64,000 nt of DNA, taken from positions 1,674,001 to 1,738,000 of the forward strand of contig NZ_CP053382.1 of NCBI RefSeq assembly GCF_014931605.1, written 5' to 3'. Source of the stretch: Halomonas sp. MCCC 1A13316 (GTDB taxonomy: Bacteria > Pseudomonadota > Gammaproteobacteria > Pseudomonadales > Halomonadaceae). The position numbers were made by a program, and so were the translations under genes. Below the pieces are notes generated by a model. That model searched no databases, was not told the origin of the DNA, and saw nothing but the letters and a program-made list of their open reading frames with translations. Of the stretch, positions 20,878 to 30,833 are shown piece after piece; the first letter of the stretch is position 1; every line of letters starts with the position of its first letter.

Positions 20878-22872
20878 ATGGCGGGGATGACGGGAAACAC
20901 GATGCGTACCGTTTCGCCGGCGCTGACCTGCTGGCTGCTGAGCCTGCCGCTGCTGGTGTTGTTATGGCTTGGGCTCGAGACCCAGGGAGGGCTGGCCCTG
21001 GGCCTGAAGTCTCTGCTATTTCCGTCGTACGAGGAAGTTGACCAACTGCTATTGCACTATGCCTGGTGGCCACGGCTCTCGGTTGCGCTACTTGCCGGCG
21101 GCGGCCTGGCGCTGGCCGGGGTGCTGATGCAGCAGGTGCTGCGTAATCCGTTGGCTTCGCCGACGACCCTGGGCGTGGCATCAGGCGCCAACTTGGCGCT
21201 GATGGCGGCGACTTTGCTGGCCCCCGGGCTAATGGCCGTCGGTCGCGAGTGGGTGGCGCTGGCCGGTGGCGGGCTGGCGATGGGGCTGGTGTTCATGCTG
21301 GCCTGGCGACGTGGGCTGGTGCCCATCGTGGTGGTGCTGGCGGGGCTGGTGGTCAACCTCTATCTGGGGGCGTTGGCCACGGCCTTGTTGTTGTTCAATC
21401 ATGAGGCGCTGTCGGGCCTGTTGATCTGGGGAGCAGGATCGCTGGCCCAGAACGGCTGGGACGGCGTGGCGATCTTATGGCCGCGATTAGCTATCGGTGC
21501 CGTGGCTGCCTGGTTCCTGTTGCGCCCAATGGCGGTGCTGGAGCTGGACGACGCCAGTGCCAAGAGCCTGGGCGTATCGCTCAAGTATCTGCGCTTTGCC
21601 GGGATGGGACTGGCGGTCTTCATCACCGCCAGCATCGTCAGCGTAGTGGGGGTTGTCGGTTTCATCGGCCTGGCGGCACCCAATATCGTGCGCATGGCCG
21701 GAGCACGGCGTCTTTACCAGCGTTTGCTTTGGGGCACGCTGCTGGGCGCGGTGCTGCTGGCTACCTCCGACCTGCTGCTGCAGAACTTCGCCGGTGTGTT
21801 GCCGACGCTGATCCCCACCGGTGCGGTGACCGGTGCCTTGGGAGCGCCGCTGCTGATGTGGCTGATCCCGCGCTTGAAGCTGCAGGGCAATCGGGCGCCG
21901 CAGCCGGCTGCGGTGCTGATGAATCGACATCCCGCGCCTGGGCGTCTGGCTACGCGTCTGGCAATCGGCCTGCTGCTGGCCGTCGGCTTGGGTTTGCTGC
22001 TGGGGCAAGGGGTGAATGGCTGGTATTGGCTGTCGCCGGATAACTGGCGCGTCATGCAGTGGCGCATGCCCCGAGTAGTGGCGGCGGCGGCCAGCGGCTT
22101 GATGCTGGCGGTGGCCGGCACGCTGCTGCAGCGCCTCTCCGCCAATCCCATGGCCAGCCCGGAGGTGTTGGGAATCAGCGGTGGCTGTGCCATCGCCTTG
22201 ATTCTGGGCATCTTCCTGCTCCCTGCTCCAACCAGTGGGATGCTGGTCGGAATCGGTACCCTGGGCGCCTTTGCCACCTTGCTGGTTCTGGTGACGCTCA
22301 ATCGACGAAGCGGTTTCGTGCCCGAGCGCCTGCTGCTCACCGGAGTGGCGGTCACTGCGCTGTTCGATGCCGTGCGCAGCGTGATGCTGGCAGGTGGCGA
22401 TCCGCGCGGGCAACAGATCATCGCCTGGCTGGCCGGCTCGACCTATTATGTCGATCTTACCAGCGCTCTGGCGGTTGGAACGCTGGCGGCACTGCTGACG
22501 TTGTGTGCTCTGCCGCTCACTCGCTGGCTGGATATTCTGCCGTTGGGTGCTTCCACCACCCAGGCGTTGGGTATCGCGCTCAATCGTGCCCGTTTGCTGC
22601 TGCTGCTGTTGGTGGCCCTGCTGACGGCATGCGCCACGCTGGTGGTAGGTCCGCTCTCTTTCATCGGGCTGTTGGCACCGCATATGGCGCGTTTGCTGGG
22701 CCTGTCCAGGGCGCCTCAGCATCTGCTGGGGGCGGCACTGGTGGGAATGTTGCTAATGGTGCTGGCCGATTGGGTGGGTCGCCAGATCATCTTCCCCTAC
22801 GAGATACCAGCCGGCCTGGTTGCCTCGCTGATCGGTGGCGCCTACTTCATGTGGGGGCTGAGGAGACTTTGA
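20878..22872 (+). CDS. fhuB: Double-length iron-hydroxamate permease FhuB
   Basis: 664 residues, two fused FecCD-type permease halves of about 10 membrane helices each, the length of E. coli FhuB. Each half has the family motifs: [21 protein letters not shown] and [20 protein letters not shown], plus the GLAAPNIVR and GLLAPHMAR segments that contact the ATPase. FhuB moves ferric hydroxamate siderophores across the inner membrane. Start ATG 20878, preceded by GGCAGGG; an ATG at 20887 is possible. FhuC and a FhuD-like protein are encoded on either side on the opposite strand. Confidence 0.94.
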   Translation: MAGMTGNTMRTVSPALTCWLLSLPLLVLLWLGLETQGGLALGLKSLLFPSYEEVDQLLLHYAWWPRLSVALLAGGGLALAGVLMQQVLRNPLASPTTLGVASGANLALMAATLLAPGLMAVGREWVALAGGGLAMGLVFMLAWRRGLVPIVVVLAGLVVNLYLGALATALLLFNHEALSGLLIWGAGSLAQNGWDGVAILWPRLAIGAVAAWFLLRPMAVLELDDASAKSLGVSLKYLRFAGMGLAVFITASIVSVVGVVGFIGLAAPNIVRMAGARRLYQRLLWGTLLGAVLLATSDLLLQNFAGVLPTLIPTGAVTGALGAPLLMWLIPRLKLQGNRAPQPAAVLMNRHPAPGRLATRLAIGLLLAVGLGLLLGQGVNGWYWLSPDNWRVMQWRMPRVVAAAASGLMLAVAGTLLQRLSANPMASPEVLGISGGCAIALILGIFLLPAPTSGMLVGIGTLGAFATLLVLVTLNRRSGFVPERLLLTGVAVTALFDAVRSVMLAGGDPRGQQIIAWLAGSTYYVDLTSALAVGTLAALLTLCALPLTRWLDILPLGASTTQALGIALNRARLLLLLLVALLTACATLVVGPLSFIGLLAPHMARLLGLSRAPQHLLGAALVGMLLMVLADWVGRQIIFPYEIPAGLVASLIGGAYFMWGLRRL

Positions 22873-22902
22873 AGGAGCCCGTCAGCAGTCGATGGCAGAC
22901 GC

Positions 22903-23778
22903 TCAGGCATCGGGGGAGCGAACCAGCGCGGCCACCAGCAGCTCGGCGAAGCGCTGCGCCGAGGGCAGGGCGCCGAAGCTCCATACCGGTGGCAGGGTGA
23001 TCAAGTTGCCATCGCGAACGCTGGGGTGGTGCTGCCAGAGGGCGCTATCGGCAAGTTTCTCCTCGGCGCCGATGGGGTAGGGTTCCACTACCACCAAGCG
23101 TGCTTCCAACCCAAGCAGCTCTTCCAGACCGACCATTGAGAACCCCCAATAGTTGGTTTCCCCTTGCCAGGCATTCTCCAGGCCCAGGCGTTCCATCACG
23201 GCCTGGAACAGGCCATGTACGCCGAAGACCCTGACATGCCGCTCGTCCATGAACTGCACGACCAGCAAGGGTGGCGCTTCTTCCGGCAGCGCTTGACGCA
23301 GTGACTCGAAACGCGCTTCGGTAGCCGCTATCAGCGCTTCGGCTTCATCGCGGCGATCACTTGCCATGCCAAGTACTCGGGTCAGGGTGAGTATCTGATT
23401 CCAGGTATCCCCCTGCGGCGTGTAGATCTCCCGGGTATCGACTGCACCTATCTGCTCCAGGCGAGGTGCCAGATGCCCGAACATGGGGGATATCAGAATG
23501 GTTTCTGGTTCGAGGTGCGCGAGCAGCTCGACATTGGGCTGCGAGCGAAGCCCGATATCCAGGACATTACCAGGCAGTGGGGGCTCGCCGACCCAGTTGT
23601 GATAGTCCTCTACCTGGGCGACGGCGTCAGGAGCAGCGTCCAGGGCCACCAGCGTTTCCGCCAGGGTCCAGTCGAGCGTGGCCAAGCCGTTGCTGCTGGC
23701 CAAGGATGGTGTGGCTGCCAGGCATAGCCAGCCGAGTGTCCCGGCCAGTCGGCGCAAAAGACCGAACGATTCGTGCAT
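22903..23778 (-). CDS. fhuD: Iron-siderophore binding protein (FhuD-like)
   Basis: 291 residues, class III periplasmic binding protein. An N-terminal signal peptide runs to about residue 28 (LCLAATPSLASS), with an Arg pair that is not a clear Tat motif. The domains show DWTLAETLVALDAAPDAVAQ, LVLEPETILISP-type strands and WSFGALPSAQRFAELL at the C-terminus, as in FhuD. It converges on fhuB (30-base gap) and lies 22 bases after the ferredoxin-like gene on the same strand, so it is probably transcribed with that gene and the ATPase upstream. Confidence 0.87.
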   Translation of the reverse strand: MHESFGLLRRLAGTLGWLCLAATPSLASSNGLATLDWTLAETLVALDAAPDAVAQVEDYHNWVGEPPLPGNVLDIGLRSQPNVELLAHLEPETILISPMFGHLAPRLEQIGAVDTREIYTPQGDTWNQILTLTRVLGMASDRRDEAEALIAATEARFESLRQALPEEAPPLLVVQFMDERHVRVFGVHGLFQAVMERLGLENAWQGETNYWGFSMVGLEELLGLEARLVVVEPYPIGAEEKLADSALWQHHPSVRDGNLITLPPVWSFGALPSAQRFAELLVAALVRSPDA

Positions 23779-23800
23779 GGTGTGACTCGAGCAATAGAGT

Positions 23801-24736
23801 TCAAGAAAGCGATTTGGCCATTTCGATGGCCTCGACCTGTGTCGCTACCCATACTTGGCTTGCCGAGGGCGGAGCTTCGATCAAGTCGGCACAGGTGTCG
23901 TAGCGGCGCAGCATTCTCGGCTCGCAGCGCACCGCGAGCCGTCCCGAGGCGTTGGTGCTGTGCCAATCCACTTCCAGCCGCCAATGGCTCGACGCCTCGC
24001 TGTTTGGCTGCTCGACTGACACGTTGCCAGGGATGCCCTTGGCCGCCAGCCACTCCATCGCGGCGACTTGGGCGCACTGTTGCATGGGGCTAAGGCGCGA
24101 GTCGCCGCGGTAGCAGGGCAAGTAGGGGCGGCCCGCCATCTCGCTTTCGAGCAGCGGCAGAACGTCCTCCTCGTTGATGCGGCCGTACTTGCGCAGGGCA
24201 GGAAAGACTACGGCACTGGCGGCCAACCGGCAGCCGCCCAGATGAGTGCTCTCCCATACCTCGAAGGGCAGGGCACGCTCCTCTACCGCTGCGTTCAGTG
24301 CCTTGTAGGCGGCATAGCCGAACTTGGCGCAGCACTTGTCCTTCTTGCCATGGGTGCAGCAGAGCAGCAATGGGCCGGCAGGAGGGGACGCCTCCCAGGT
24401 TGTTAACGGCTTACCCCGTCCCAGCGCATCCAGAAAGACGGGTAGCACCTCACGTGTTACCTCGAAACGTCGATTCTCGGGCATCAGGTAGAGACAGTGG
24501 CGTTCGCTGGGATGGTCGCGCCGATGAATCAGATTGACCCGCCGTCCCGCTTCGGCGATGGCTTCCAATTGAGCCGTCACCGCGTCGGGCATGTCGCTGG
24601 CCTGGCGCAGGCTGCGCTGCCATTTCGCCCGTGGCCAGCTGAGCAGCAGGTTGCGCTCGGCGTGGGCGGCGCTGCCTGCCAGGGGGTCGCCCAGTGCGAG
24701 GCTTTCCAAGGCACAGAAACGTTGGGTGGCACTCAT
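23801..24736 (-). CDS. Sucrase/ferredoxin-like (Apd1-type) thioredoxin-fold [2Fe-2S] protein
   Basis: 311 residues, cytoplasmic. The motif LCCTHGKKDKCCAKFG (about residues 128-143) and the later THLGGCRLAASAVVFP mark the Suc_Fer-like/Apd1 family of thioredoxin-fold [2Fe-2S] proteins. In yeast Apd1 the cluster is held by two cysteines and two histidines of an HxGGH motif; here the second His is replaced by Cys (HLGGC). The gene overlaps the ATPase gene upstream by ATGA and precedes fhuD, so a role in reducing imported ferric siderophore is plausible but inferred from context only. Confidence 0.78.
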   Translation of the reverse strand: MSATQRFCALESLALGDPLAGSAAHAERNLLLSWPRAKWQRSLRQASDMPDAVTAQLEAIAEAGRRVNLIHRRDHPSERHCLYLMPENRRFEVTREVLPVFLDALGRGKPLTTWEASPPAGPLLLCCTHGKKDKCCAKFGYAAYKALNAAVEERALPFEVWESTHLGGCRLAASAVVFPALRKYGRINEEDVLPLLESEMAGRPYLPCYRGDSRLSPMQQCAQVAAMEWLAAKGIPGNVSVEQPNSEASSHWRLEVDWHSTNASGRLAVRCEPRMLRRYDTCADLIEAPPSASQVWVATQVEAIEMAKSLS

Positions 24737-25575
24737 GCCGACAGCTCCTCCTTGCGCCTGGCCGGGGAGGTGGCGCTGCCCAGAGCCGGGATGCAGACCG
24801 GCCGGCCGGTACTGGGGGCATTGATCACCTCGGCATCAAGATCGAAGACTCGCTTCAGGTTCGCCGCGGTGAAGACCGCCTCCGGGGGGCCGCTATGCTC
24901 GATGCGACCGTCGCGCATCATCACCAGCACATCGCCATGGGCGGCGGCCAGGTTGAGGTCGTGAAGTACCACCAGCAGGGTTCGGCCACGTTCGTGGGCC
25001 AGCCGTACCAGCAGCTCCAGCAGGTCGACCTGGACCTTGAGGTCGAGAAAGGTGGTCGGCTCGTCGAGCAGGATGAGATCGGTATCCTGAGCCAGCACCA
25101 TGGCGATCCAGCAGCGTTGGCGCTGGCCACCGGAAAGGGCGTCGACCGGCCGCTCGGCAAAGTCCGCGACCCGGGCCACGGCCATGGCCTCTAAGACTGC
25201 CTCTTCGTCCTGCTTCGACCACTGCCGCCACAGTCGCTGGTGGGGGAAACGCCCCATGCCGATAAGCTCGCGGACCGTCATGCCCTCGGGCGCCGTGGGG
25301 CTCTGGGGAAGGATGCCCAGGCGATGGGCGACGTCCCGGGTGCGATAGCGGTGTATCTCCTGGCCGTCGAGCAGCACCCGGCCTCGCTGTGGCGTCAGCG
25401 TGCGGGCCAGGGTCTTGAGCAGGGTGGACTTGCCGCTGCCGTTGGGGCCTAGCAGCACCGTGAGGCGGCCCTCGGCGACGCGAAAGTCAACGTTCTCGAG
25501 AACGCGACGATCCTCATACCCGGCGGTCAGGCCTTCGCCCAGTAGGCGGCAAGCTTGGGAGCGAGAAGTGTTCAT
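24733..25575 (-). CDS. Iron-siderophore ABC transporter ATP-binding protein (FecE-like)
   Basis: 280 residues from the ATG at 25575; a GTG at 25587 would add four. Walker A GPNGSGKST, signature LSGGQRQRCW, Walker B LILLDEPTTFLDL and the switch His in VLHDLNLAAAHG identify a siderophore-importer ATPase. FhuB already has FhuC, while the binding protein and permease pair at 34.9-37.9 kb lack an ATPase, so this is most likely their partner, encoded divergently from the biosynthesis operon. Its stop overlaps the ferredoxin-like gene. Confidence 0.88.
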   Translation of the reverse strand: MNTSRSQACRLLGEGLTAGYEDRRVLENVDFRVAEGRLTVLLGPNGSGKSTLLKTLARTLTPQRGRVLLDGQEIHRYRTRDVAHRLGILPQSPTAPEGMTVRELIGMGRFPHQRLWRQWSKQDEEAVLEAMAVARVADFAERPVDALSGGQRQRCWIAMVLAQDTDLILLDEPTTFLDLKVQVDLLELLVRLAHERGRTLLVVLHDLNLAAAHGDVLVMMRDGRIEHSGPPEAVFTAANLKRVFDLDAEVINAPSTGRPVCIPALGSATSPARRKEELSA

Positions 25576-25653
25576 GGGCCTTATCACAGCTTGAATGCAG
25601 ACGACGAGTATAAGCGTTTCTCATTTCCGATGCGACGTATTACATATAATTAC

Positions 25654-25676
25654 CAAATGTGTTTGATAACCATTTG
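25654..25676. promoter_or_regulatory. Palindrome with Fur-like core between ATPase and exporter genes
   Basis: CAAATG (25654-25659) and CATTTG (25671-25676) form a perfect inverted repeat around GTTTGATAAC in an AT-rich stretch. It sits between two divergent iron-uptake operons. As a Fur box it matches only about 10 of 16 core positions, so another regulator is possible. Confidence 0.4.
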
Positions 25677-25758
25677 TGTTTAAGAATTAGCTGTGCCAGC
25701 CTTGCGGCATCGTCAAGGCTCGTCCCCATTCAACCGCATGGGGCTAGGGAAGAAAGGA

Positions 25759-27201
25759 ATGTCATCCAGGGATAATGCCGCGCGCCGAGTGCTCGTCACC
25801 GTGCTGCTGGGAACCTTTACCGTCAGTCTCAACAACAGCGCCTTGAATCTGGCGATCCCCGAGCTCATGCGGGTGTTCAATGCCGCTGCCATCCAGGTGA
25901 GCTGGGTCATGACCCTGTTCCTTGTGGCCATGGGCATGACCATGCCGCTGACCAGCTTTCTTTCCAAGCGCTGGGGAATGCGCCGCTTCTATCTGCTGGG
26001 ACTGTGGCTGTTCCTGTTGGCTTCGCTGCTGGGTGCGCTGGCAACGAGCCTGGCCTGGGTGTTGACGGCACGCGCCCTTCAGGGTGTCGCCGCCGGCCTG
26101 ATGATTCCGCTCTCCGTGCCGCTGATCTTCGCCGCCTGGCCCGCCGAACGGCGTGGGCGAGTCACTGGAATCTGGGGCCTCGCCGTAATGATTGCGCCGG
26201 CAATCGGGCCAGGTGTTGGCGGGCTGCTGCTGGAAATGAGTTCCTGGCAGGCCCTGTTCCTGATGAATCTACCGGTTGCCATCCTGGCGCTGGCAAGCGG
26301 TCACCTTTGCCTCGAGGAGGGTGAGCGCGACCGCGGGCGTCGCTTCGATCTGCCCGGCTTCGTGCTGGTGACCCTGGGCGTAGGCGGAGTGCTTGTCGCA
26401 TTGGGAGGCATGACCTCGCCTGCCGACCTGCTCGAGGCCGCGCACTGGGTGCCGCTGGGCGTTGGGTTTACGCTGCTGGTCGTCTTCGTCCGGGTCGAGC
26501 GTCGCGCTTCGCATCCGCTGCTCGAGCTCCGCCTGTTCGCCATCCCTCCATTCCGTGCCAGCGTGCTCATCGCCTGCGCCCAGGCCGTCGCCACCTTCGG
26601 TTGTCTGCTGCTGATTCCGATCTGGATGCAGCGTGTCCAGGGCTACGACGCCCTCACGACCGGCCTGTCGTTCCTGCCCACCGCGCTAATGGCGGCTATC
26701 TGCTCACCATGGGCAGGGCGCCTTGCCGACGGCCGCTGGGCGCGGCATGCGGTGGCCGGCGGCCTGGTGGTATCGGCAATGGCATTGATAGGTCTGGCCA
26801 AGCTGGGACATCACGCGCCCCTGTGGCTGATTGGCGTGTTGATGGCCTCACGCGGGGTCGGGCTCGGCTTCGGCTACCTGCCGGCGACCACGATCGGTCT
26901 CAACGCCGTGGGGGACGCGCGTGTCGCCCAGGCCTCGGCAATGAACAATCTGGGCCGCCGGCTCGCTTCGGCGCTGGGCGTCGCCATGCTGGCCCTGCAC
27001 CACGATCTGCGTACGTTGCAACTCGCCGCCGAGGGTATGGGTCCCGAAGCGGCCGCCCTGGCGGCATTGAGCGAGGCCTTTCTCGTCCTGGCTGCCCTGA
27101 TTCTCGTGGCGACGCCTTTGGCGTTGTCGCTTCCTTCCAACCGCCGAGAGGTAAAGCCAGCCCATGATTCACATCGAGCTACCCAGATTTCCCGCAAGTG
27201 A
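25759..27201 (+). CDS. DHA2-family MFS transporter, probable siderophore exporter
   Basis: 480 residues, about 14 membrane helices, of the EmrB/QacA drug:H+ antiporter type; features include VSLNNSALNLAIPELM in the first helix, ALQGVAAGLMIPLS (motif C region) and GIWGLAVMIAPAIGPGVGGLL. As first gene of the siderophore operon it most likely exports the product. S. aureus SbnD has the same job but is a shorter 12-helix protein. The ATG at 25759 has AGGGA eight bases upstream; in-frame GTG 25693 and ATG 25738 lack ribosome-binding sites. The 3' end overlaps the next gene by 38 bases. Confidence 0.85.
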   Translation: MSSRDNAARRVLVTVLLGTFTVSLNNSALNLAIPELMRVFNAAAIQVSWVMTLFLVAMGMTMPLTSFLSKRWGMRRFYLLGLWLFLLASLLGALATSLAWVLTARALQGVAAGLMIPLSVPLIFAAWPAERRGRVTGIWGLAVMIAPAIGPGVGGLLLEMSSWQALFLMNLPVAILALASGHLCLEEGERDRGRRFDLPGFVLVTLGVGGVLVALGGMTSPADLLEAAHWVPLGVGFTLLVVFVRVERRASHPLLELRLFAIPPFRASVLIACAQAVATFGCLLLIPIWMQRVQGYDALTTGLSFLPTALMAAICSPWAGRLADGRWARHAVAGGLVVSAMALIGLAKLGHHAPLWLIGVLMASRGVGLGFGYLPATTIGLNAVGDARVAQASAMNNLGRRLASALGVAMLALHHDLRTLQLAAEGMGPEAAALAALSEAFLVLAALILVATPLALSLPSNRREVKPAHDSHRATQISRK

Positions 27202-28984
27202 GCGGGAGGCCAGTCAGGCCGCGGTGCCGACTCCGCGCGCGAGCTGTCCCTCCTATGCCAGTCAGCTGCTGGCCAAGGAGACCACCCTGCGCGCGCTGCT
27301 CAACAGCTTCCTGCGCGAGACGGGATGCCACGATCCGCGTCATGCCGAGACCGGCCTGGTGGCGTCGCTGCTCGATGTCGGCGAGCCCTTTTGCCTGCGG
27401 TTGTCCGCAGGCGAGCTGATCGGCACGCTACGTGACTTTTCCCTGTCGGGGCAGCATCGCTATGGTGCGGCCTTCTACCTGCGCGACGACCAAGGGAGAG
27501 TGACACCACTCGACATGCAGGACATCATCCAGCGGCTGCTGGAATCCTTGAGTGCGCCGGCCACCGACAATACCCACGAGCTGCGGCTGTGGGACATGCG
27601 CGACAAGATCAACAACAGCTTTACCCGCATGGCAGCGCATATCGATGACTTCTACCACCATCGCGGCACCGCACCGGAAGCGGCGTTGGACTTCATCGCT
27701 GCCGAACAGTCGCTCTACCTCGGGCATCCGTTCCATCCCTTCCCCAAATGCTCCCAGGGCGTGGAACGACGTGCCTTCGACGACTTCAGCCCCGAGCGCG
27801 GTGCCTGCTTCCAACTGCACTACCTGGCCGTGCGCCGCGACTTGCTGGTGGAAGCGTGGCTCGATGGGCCTGAAGACGGCCTGGCTGACGCCGTGCATGA
27901 AGTGGCCCGGCAACGGCTCGGCGAACGCTACGACCACTATGCCCTGCTACCCATTCATCCTTGGCAGGCGGGTTATCTGCTGAGTCAGCCGGACATTCAC
28001 CTGCTGCTGGAGGAGGGGCTGCTTATCGATCTTAGCGCCCAGGGACCGTTGGCCTATCCCACTTCCTCGGTGCGCTCGGTGTGGCTGCCGGCAATCGGCC
28101 AGGGCTACAAACTGCCGTTACAGGTACGCATCACCAATCTGATTCGTGAGAACACACTCGAGCAGTCGCGTCGTACGCTGGATGCCGCACGGCTCATTCA
28201 TCATCTTCGCAGTGAGCTGGAGAGCGACGCCTTCCAGGTGGTAATGGAGACCGGCTATCGCACCCTGGACCCTGAGCACCCGGCGCTGGACAGTCATCGC
28301 GCTGCTGCCTTCACGGTGATCTATCGACCCATGCCGGTCGAGGCACAGGATGCCTGCGTACTCGCCTCGCTGCTGGAGCCCTATCCCGGCGAGGCGGAGC
28401 CCAAGCTGATTGCCGCGATTCGCCATGGTGCAGGCGGCGAGGTGGACCTGGATCGCTGGTTCGCGGCCTATCTGGAGGTCTCGCTGGTACCGATTCTCGA
28501 GATTCTGGCGCGCACCGGCGTCAGCTTCGAGGCCCATCTACAGAACAGCCTGCTGCGTCTGGAACGCGGCTGGCCCTCCACGCTCTACATGCGCGATCTG
28601 GAGGGCGTGAGCCTGGACCGTGAGCGGGTAACCCGCTTGGCGGTGTGGCCTTCGCTTGGCATCGCGGCGGATAGCCCGCTGCTCTACTCGCCGGAGGTCG
28701 CCTGGTGGCGCACGCAGTACTACTTCTTCGTCAACCACCTGGGAGGCGTGGTAAACGCCTTGGCAACTCACCTCGGCGTCGGCGAGGGGCGCTTCTGGCG
28801 TCAGGTGGGCACCTGCCTGGAACGGCTGAGCGAAGCGGAAGATATACGGCTTGCGGCCTACGCCGAAGACCTGCTGCAGGCAAACCACTGGCCGGCCAAG
28901 GCCAATCTACTCAGTTGCCTCCGACAGCGGGGCGCAAGTCCGCTGTTCGTCGATATCCTCAACCCCATCAAGCGAGTTGGATGA
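27164..28984 (+). CDS. NIS siderophore synthetase 1 (IucA/IucC family, SbnE position)
   Basis: 606 residues. NIS synthetases use ATP to activate a carboxylate such as citrate and join it to an amine. The ATP-binding HPFHPFPK is at residues 188-195, followed by LLPIHPWQAGYLL and the C-terminal FEAHLQNSLL with YMRDLEG. By position (exporter, this gene, synthetase 2, SbnG, SbnH) it corresponds to SbnE, which joins citrate to L-2,3-diaminopropionate in staphyloferrin B synthesis; substrate is inferred, not shown. The start lies inside the exporter gene, indicating coupled translation. Confidence 0.9.
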   Translation: MIHIELPRFPASEREASQAAVPTPRASCPSYASQLLAKETTLRALLNSFLRETGCHDPRHAETGLVASLLDVGEPFCLRLSAGELIGTLRDFSLSGQHRYGAAFYLRDDQGRVTPLDMQDIIQRLLESLSAPATDNTHELRLWDMRDKINNSFTRMAAHIDDFYHHRGTAPEAALDFIAAEQSLYLGHPFHPFPKCSQGVERRAFDDFSPERGACFQLHYLAVRRDLLVEAWLDGPEDGLADAVHEVARQRLGERYDHYALLPIHPWQAGYLLSQPDIHLLLEEGLLIDLSAQGPLAYPTSSVRSVWLPAIGQGYKLPLQVRITNLIRENTLEQSRRTLDAARLIHHLRSELESDAFQVVMETGYRTLDPEHPALDSHRAAAFTVIYRPMPVEAQDACVLASLLEPYPGEAEPKLIAAIRHGAGGEVDLDRWFAAYLEVSLVPILEILARTGVSFEAHLQNSLLRLERGWPSTLYMRDLEGVSLDRERVTRLAVWPSLGIAADSPLLYSPEVAWWRTQYYFFVNHLGGVVNALATHLGVGEGRFWRQVGTCLERLSEAEDIRLAAYAEDLLQANHWPAKANLLSCLRQRGASPLFVDILNPIKRVG

Positions 28985-28988
28985 CCCC

Positions 28989-30824
28989 ATGGAAGCGACC
29001 CTACGATCCCCGCAAACGAGCGTCGACCTCGGGCAACTACCGTCGTCGCCGGAGTACTGGCGCGTGCAGCAGCGGGTGCTGCGCCAGTTCATCCAAGGCC
29101 TGCTGTTCGAAGCGGTCCTGCCGGTCGTCGAGGAGACGTCTGGACCGGGTGAACAGTGCGCGTTCTCGCTGACGGGGCGTGACGTCCAAGGGCGTGAGGT
29201 GAGCTATACCGCTTGGGGTGCGCGAAAGGCGAGCTTCGGTCGGATCCGGCTGACGACCCGGCCCGTTCAGCGCCGCGATGCGAACGGCCACCAGCACGAG
29301 GCGACCCTGGCCGGCTTCATGGCCGAAGTGGTGGGTGCAGTGGTTCCCGCAGAACGCTTGCCTTTTCTGATGGAAGAGCTGCAGCAGACCCTGCTCAAGG
29401 ATGCCCAGTCGCGGATATTGAGCGGTATGCCGACCACCCCGGACCTTACGTGGGACCATGATGCCTGGGAAGGGTGGCTGCAGGAGGGCCATCCCTATCA
29501 CCCGAGCTACAAGTCACGGCTCGGCTTCACGCTTGACGACAACGCGGTCTATGGTCCCGAGTTCCGCCGGGATATACGGCCGGTCTGGCTGGCTGTGGCT
29601 CGTGAGCACAGCCGGGTCTCGCTGTCGGCTTCGCTGAGCCTGGCTGCCTTTCTGCGCGAGGAGCTGGGAGAGGCGACGCTGGCACGCTTCCGGCGCCTGC
29701 TCGTCGCGTCGGCACGGCGCCCGCAGGAATATGTATTCCTGCCGGTACATCCCTGGCAGTGGAGTCACGTCATTCTGCCCACCTTCCAGGCCGAGCTGGC
29801 CGATGGGCGACTCTGTTACCTGGGCATCGGCGACGACGCCTACCTGACTCAGCAGTCGATCCGCACCCTGGCCAATGCCAGCCGGCCCCGGCGGGCCAAC
29901 CTCAAGCTGGCGTTGAGCATCGTCAACACATCCACCAGCCGTATCCTGGCTGCCCATACCGTGGAGAACAGTGCGCGCATCAGCGACTGGCTGCACGATC
30001 TGGTGACGCGTGACGAAGCGGCGCGCGAGTGCGGGGTCGTCATCCTGCGTGAGGTGCTGGGAGTGGCCTATGACGCCTCGCGCCTGGCCGAGCCGCAGCG
30101 CAGTCTGGCCTACGGCACCCTGGGCGCCGTGTGGCGCGAGAGCCTGCACCGTTATCTGCATCCGGACGAGCGCGCGTTGGCCTTCAACGGCCTGACTCAA
30201 CTGGCCGCCACGGGGGTGCCGATGCTCGACGGCTGGGTGCGGCAGCATGGCGTAGCGGCCTGGACCCGGCGGCTGCTCGAGGTCACGGTGACGCCGCTGA
30301 TTCACCTGCTCTTCGCCCACGGCATCGGCCTGGAATCCCACGGCCAGAACATCCTGCTGATCCATCGCGACGGCTGGCCCGAACGCATCGCGCTCAAGGA
30401 CTTCCATGATGGAGTGCGCTACAGCCCGGCGCTGCTGGCCGAGCCCGCGCGTGCGCCCAGCCTGGTACCGGAGCCGGCCAGCCACGCTGCCGTCAATCGC
30501 AACTCCTATATCCAGACTGAAAGTGCCGACGAGGTACGCGACTTCACCTACGACGCCTTCGTCTTCATAGCCCTCACCGAGCTCTGCCTGTGCCTGGAGC
30601 AGCACTACGACCTGTCGGAGGCAAGCTTCTGGTCGATGACCGCGAAAGTCATCCGGGATTACCAGGCCGCGCATCCCGAACTGGAGCCGCGCTTCGCACT
30701 GTTCGATCTCTTCGCGCCGACGGTGAGCATCGAGGAGCTGACCAAGCGACGGCTATTCGGTGATACCGAGAAGCGCTTCGCCATACGTGACAACCCGCTG
30801 CATCCGCATCGGCCAGGCGCCTGA
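28989..30824 (+). CDS. NIS siderophore synthetase 2 (IucA/IucC family, SbnF position)
   Basis: 611 residues from the ATG at 28989, five bases after the previous stop; the frame is open further upstream inside synthetase 1, but that part has no family similarity. Motifs are HPYHPSYK (168-175), FLPVHPWQWSHVILP, SIVNTSTSRILAAH and the C-terminal LESHGQNILL with ALKDFHDGVRY, all typical of IucA/IucC enzymes. Synteny puts it in the place of SbnF, which adds a second amine to the citryl intermediate. Followed ten bases later by the SbnG-like gene. Confidence 0.9.
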   Translation: MEATLRSPQTSVDLGQLPSSPEYWRVQQRVLRQFIQGLLFEAVLPVVEETSGPGEQCAFSLTGRDVQGREVSYTAWGARKASFGRIRLTTRPVQRRDANGHQHEATLAGFMAEVVGAVVPAERLPFLMEELQQTLLKDAQSRILSGMPTTPDLTWDHDAWEGWLQEGHPYHPSYKSRLGFTLDDNAVYGPEFRRDIRPVWLAVAREHSRVSLSASLSLAAFLREELGEATLARFRRLLVASARRPQEYVFLPVHPWQWSHVILPTFQAELADGRLCYLGIGDDAYLTQQSIRTLANASRPRRANLKLALSIVNTSTSRILAAHTVENSARISDWLHDLVTRDEAARECGVVILREVLGVAYDASRLAEPQRSLAYGTLGAVWRESLHRYLHPDERALAFNGLTQLAATGVPMLDGWVRQHGVAAWTRRLLEVTVTPLIHLLFAHGIGLESHGQNILLIHRDGWPERIALKDFHDGVRYSPALLAEPARAPSLVPEPASHAAVNRNSYIQTESADEVRDFTYDAFVFIALTELCLCLEQHYDLSEASFWSMTAKVIRDYQAAHPELEPRFALFDLFAPTVSIEELTKRRLFGDTEKRFAIRDNPLHPHRPGA

Positions 30825-30833
30825 GGAGAGCCA

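Noticed and set aside
28851..28988. Upstream extension of synthetase 2 into synthetase 1
   Set aside because: The overlapping part does not resemble IucA/IucC N-termini.
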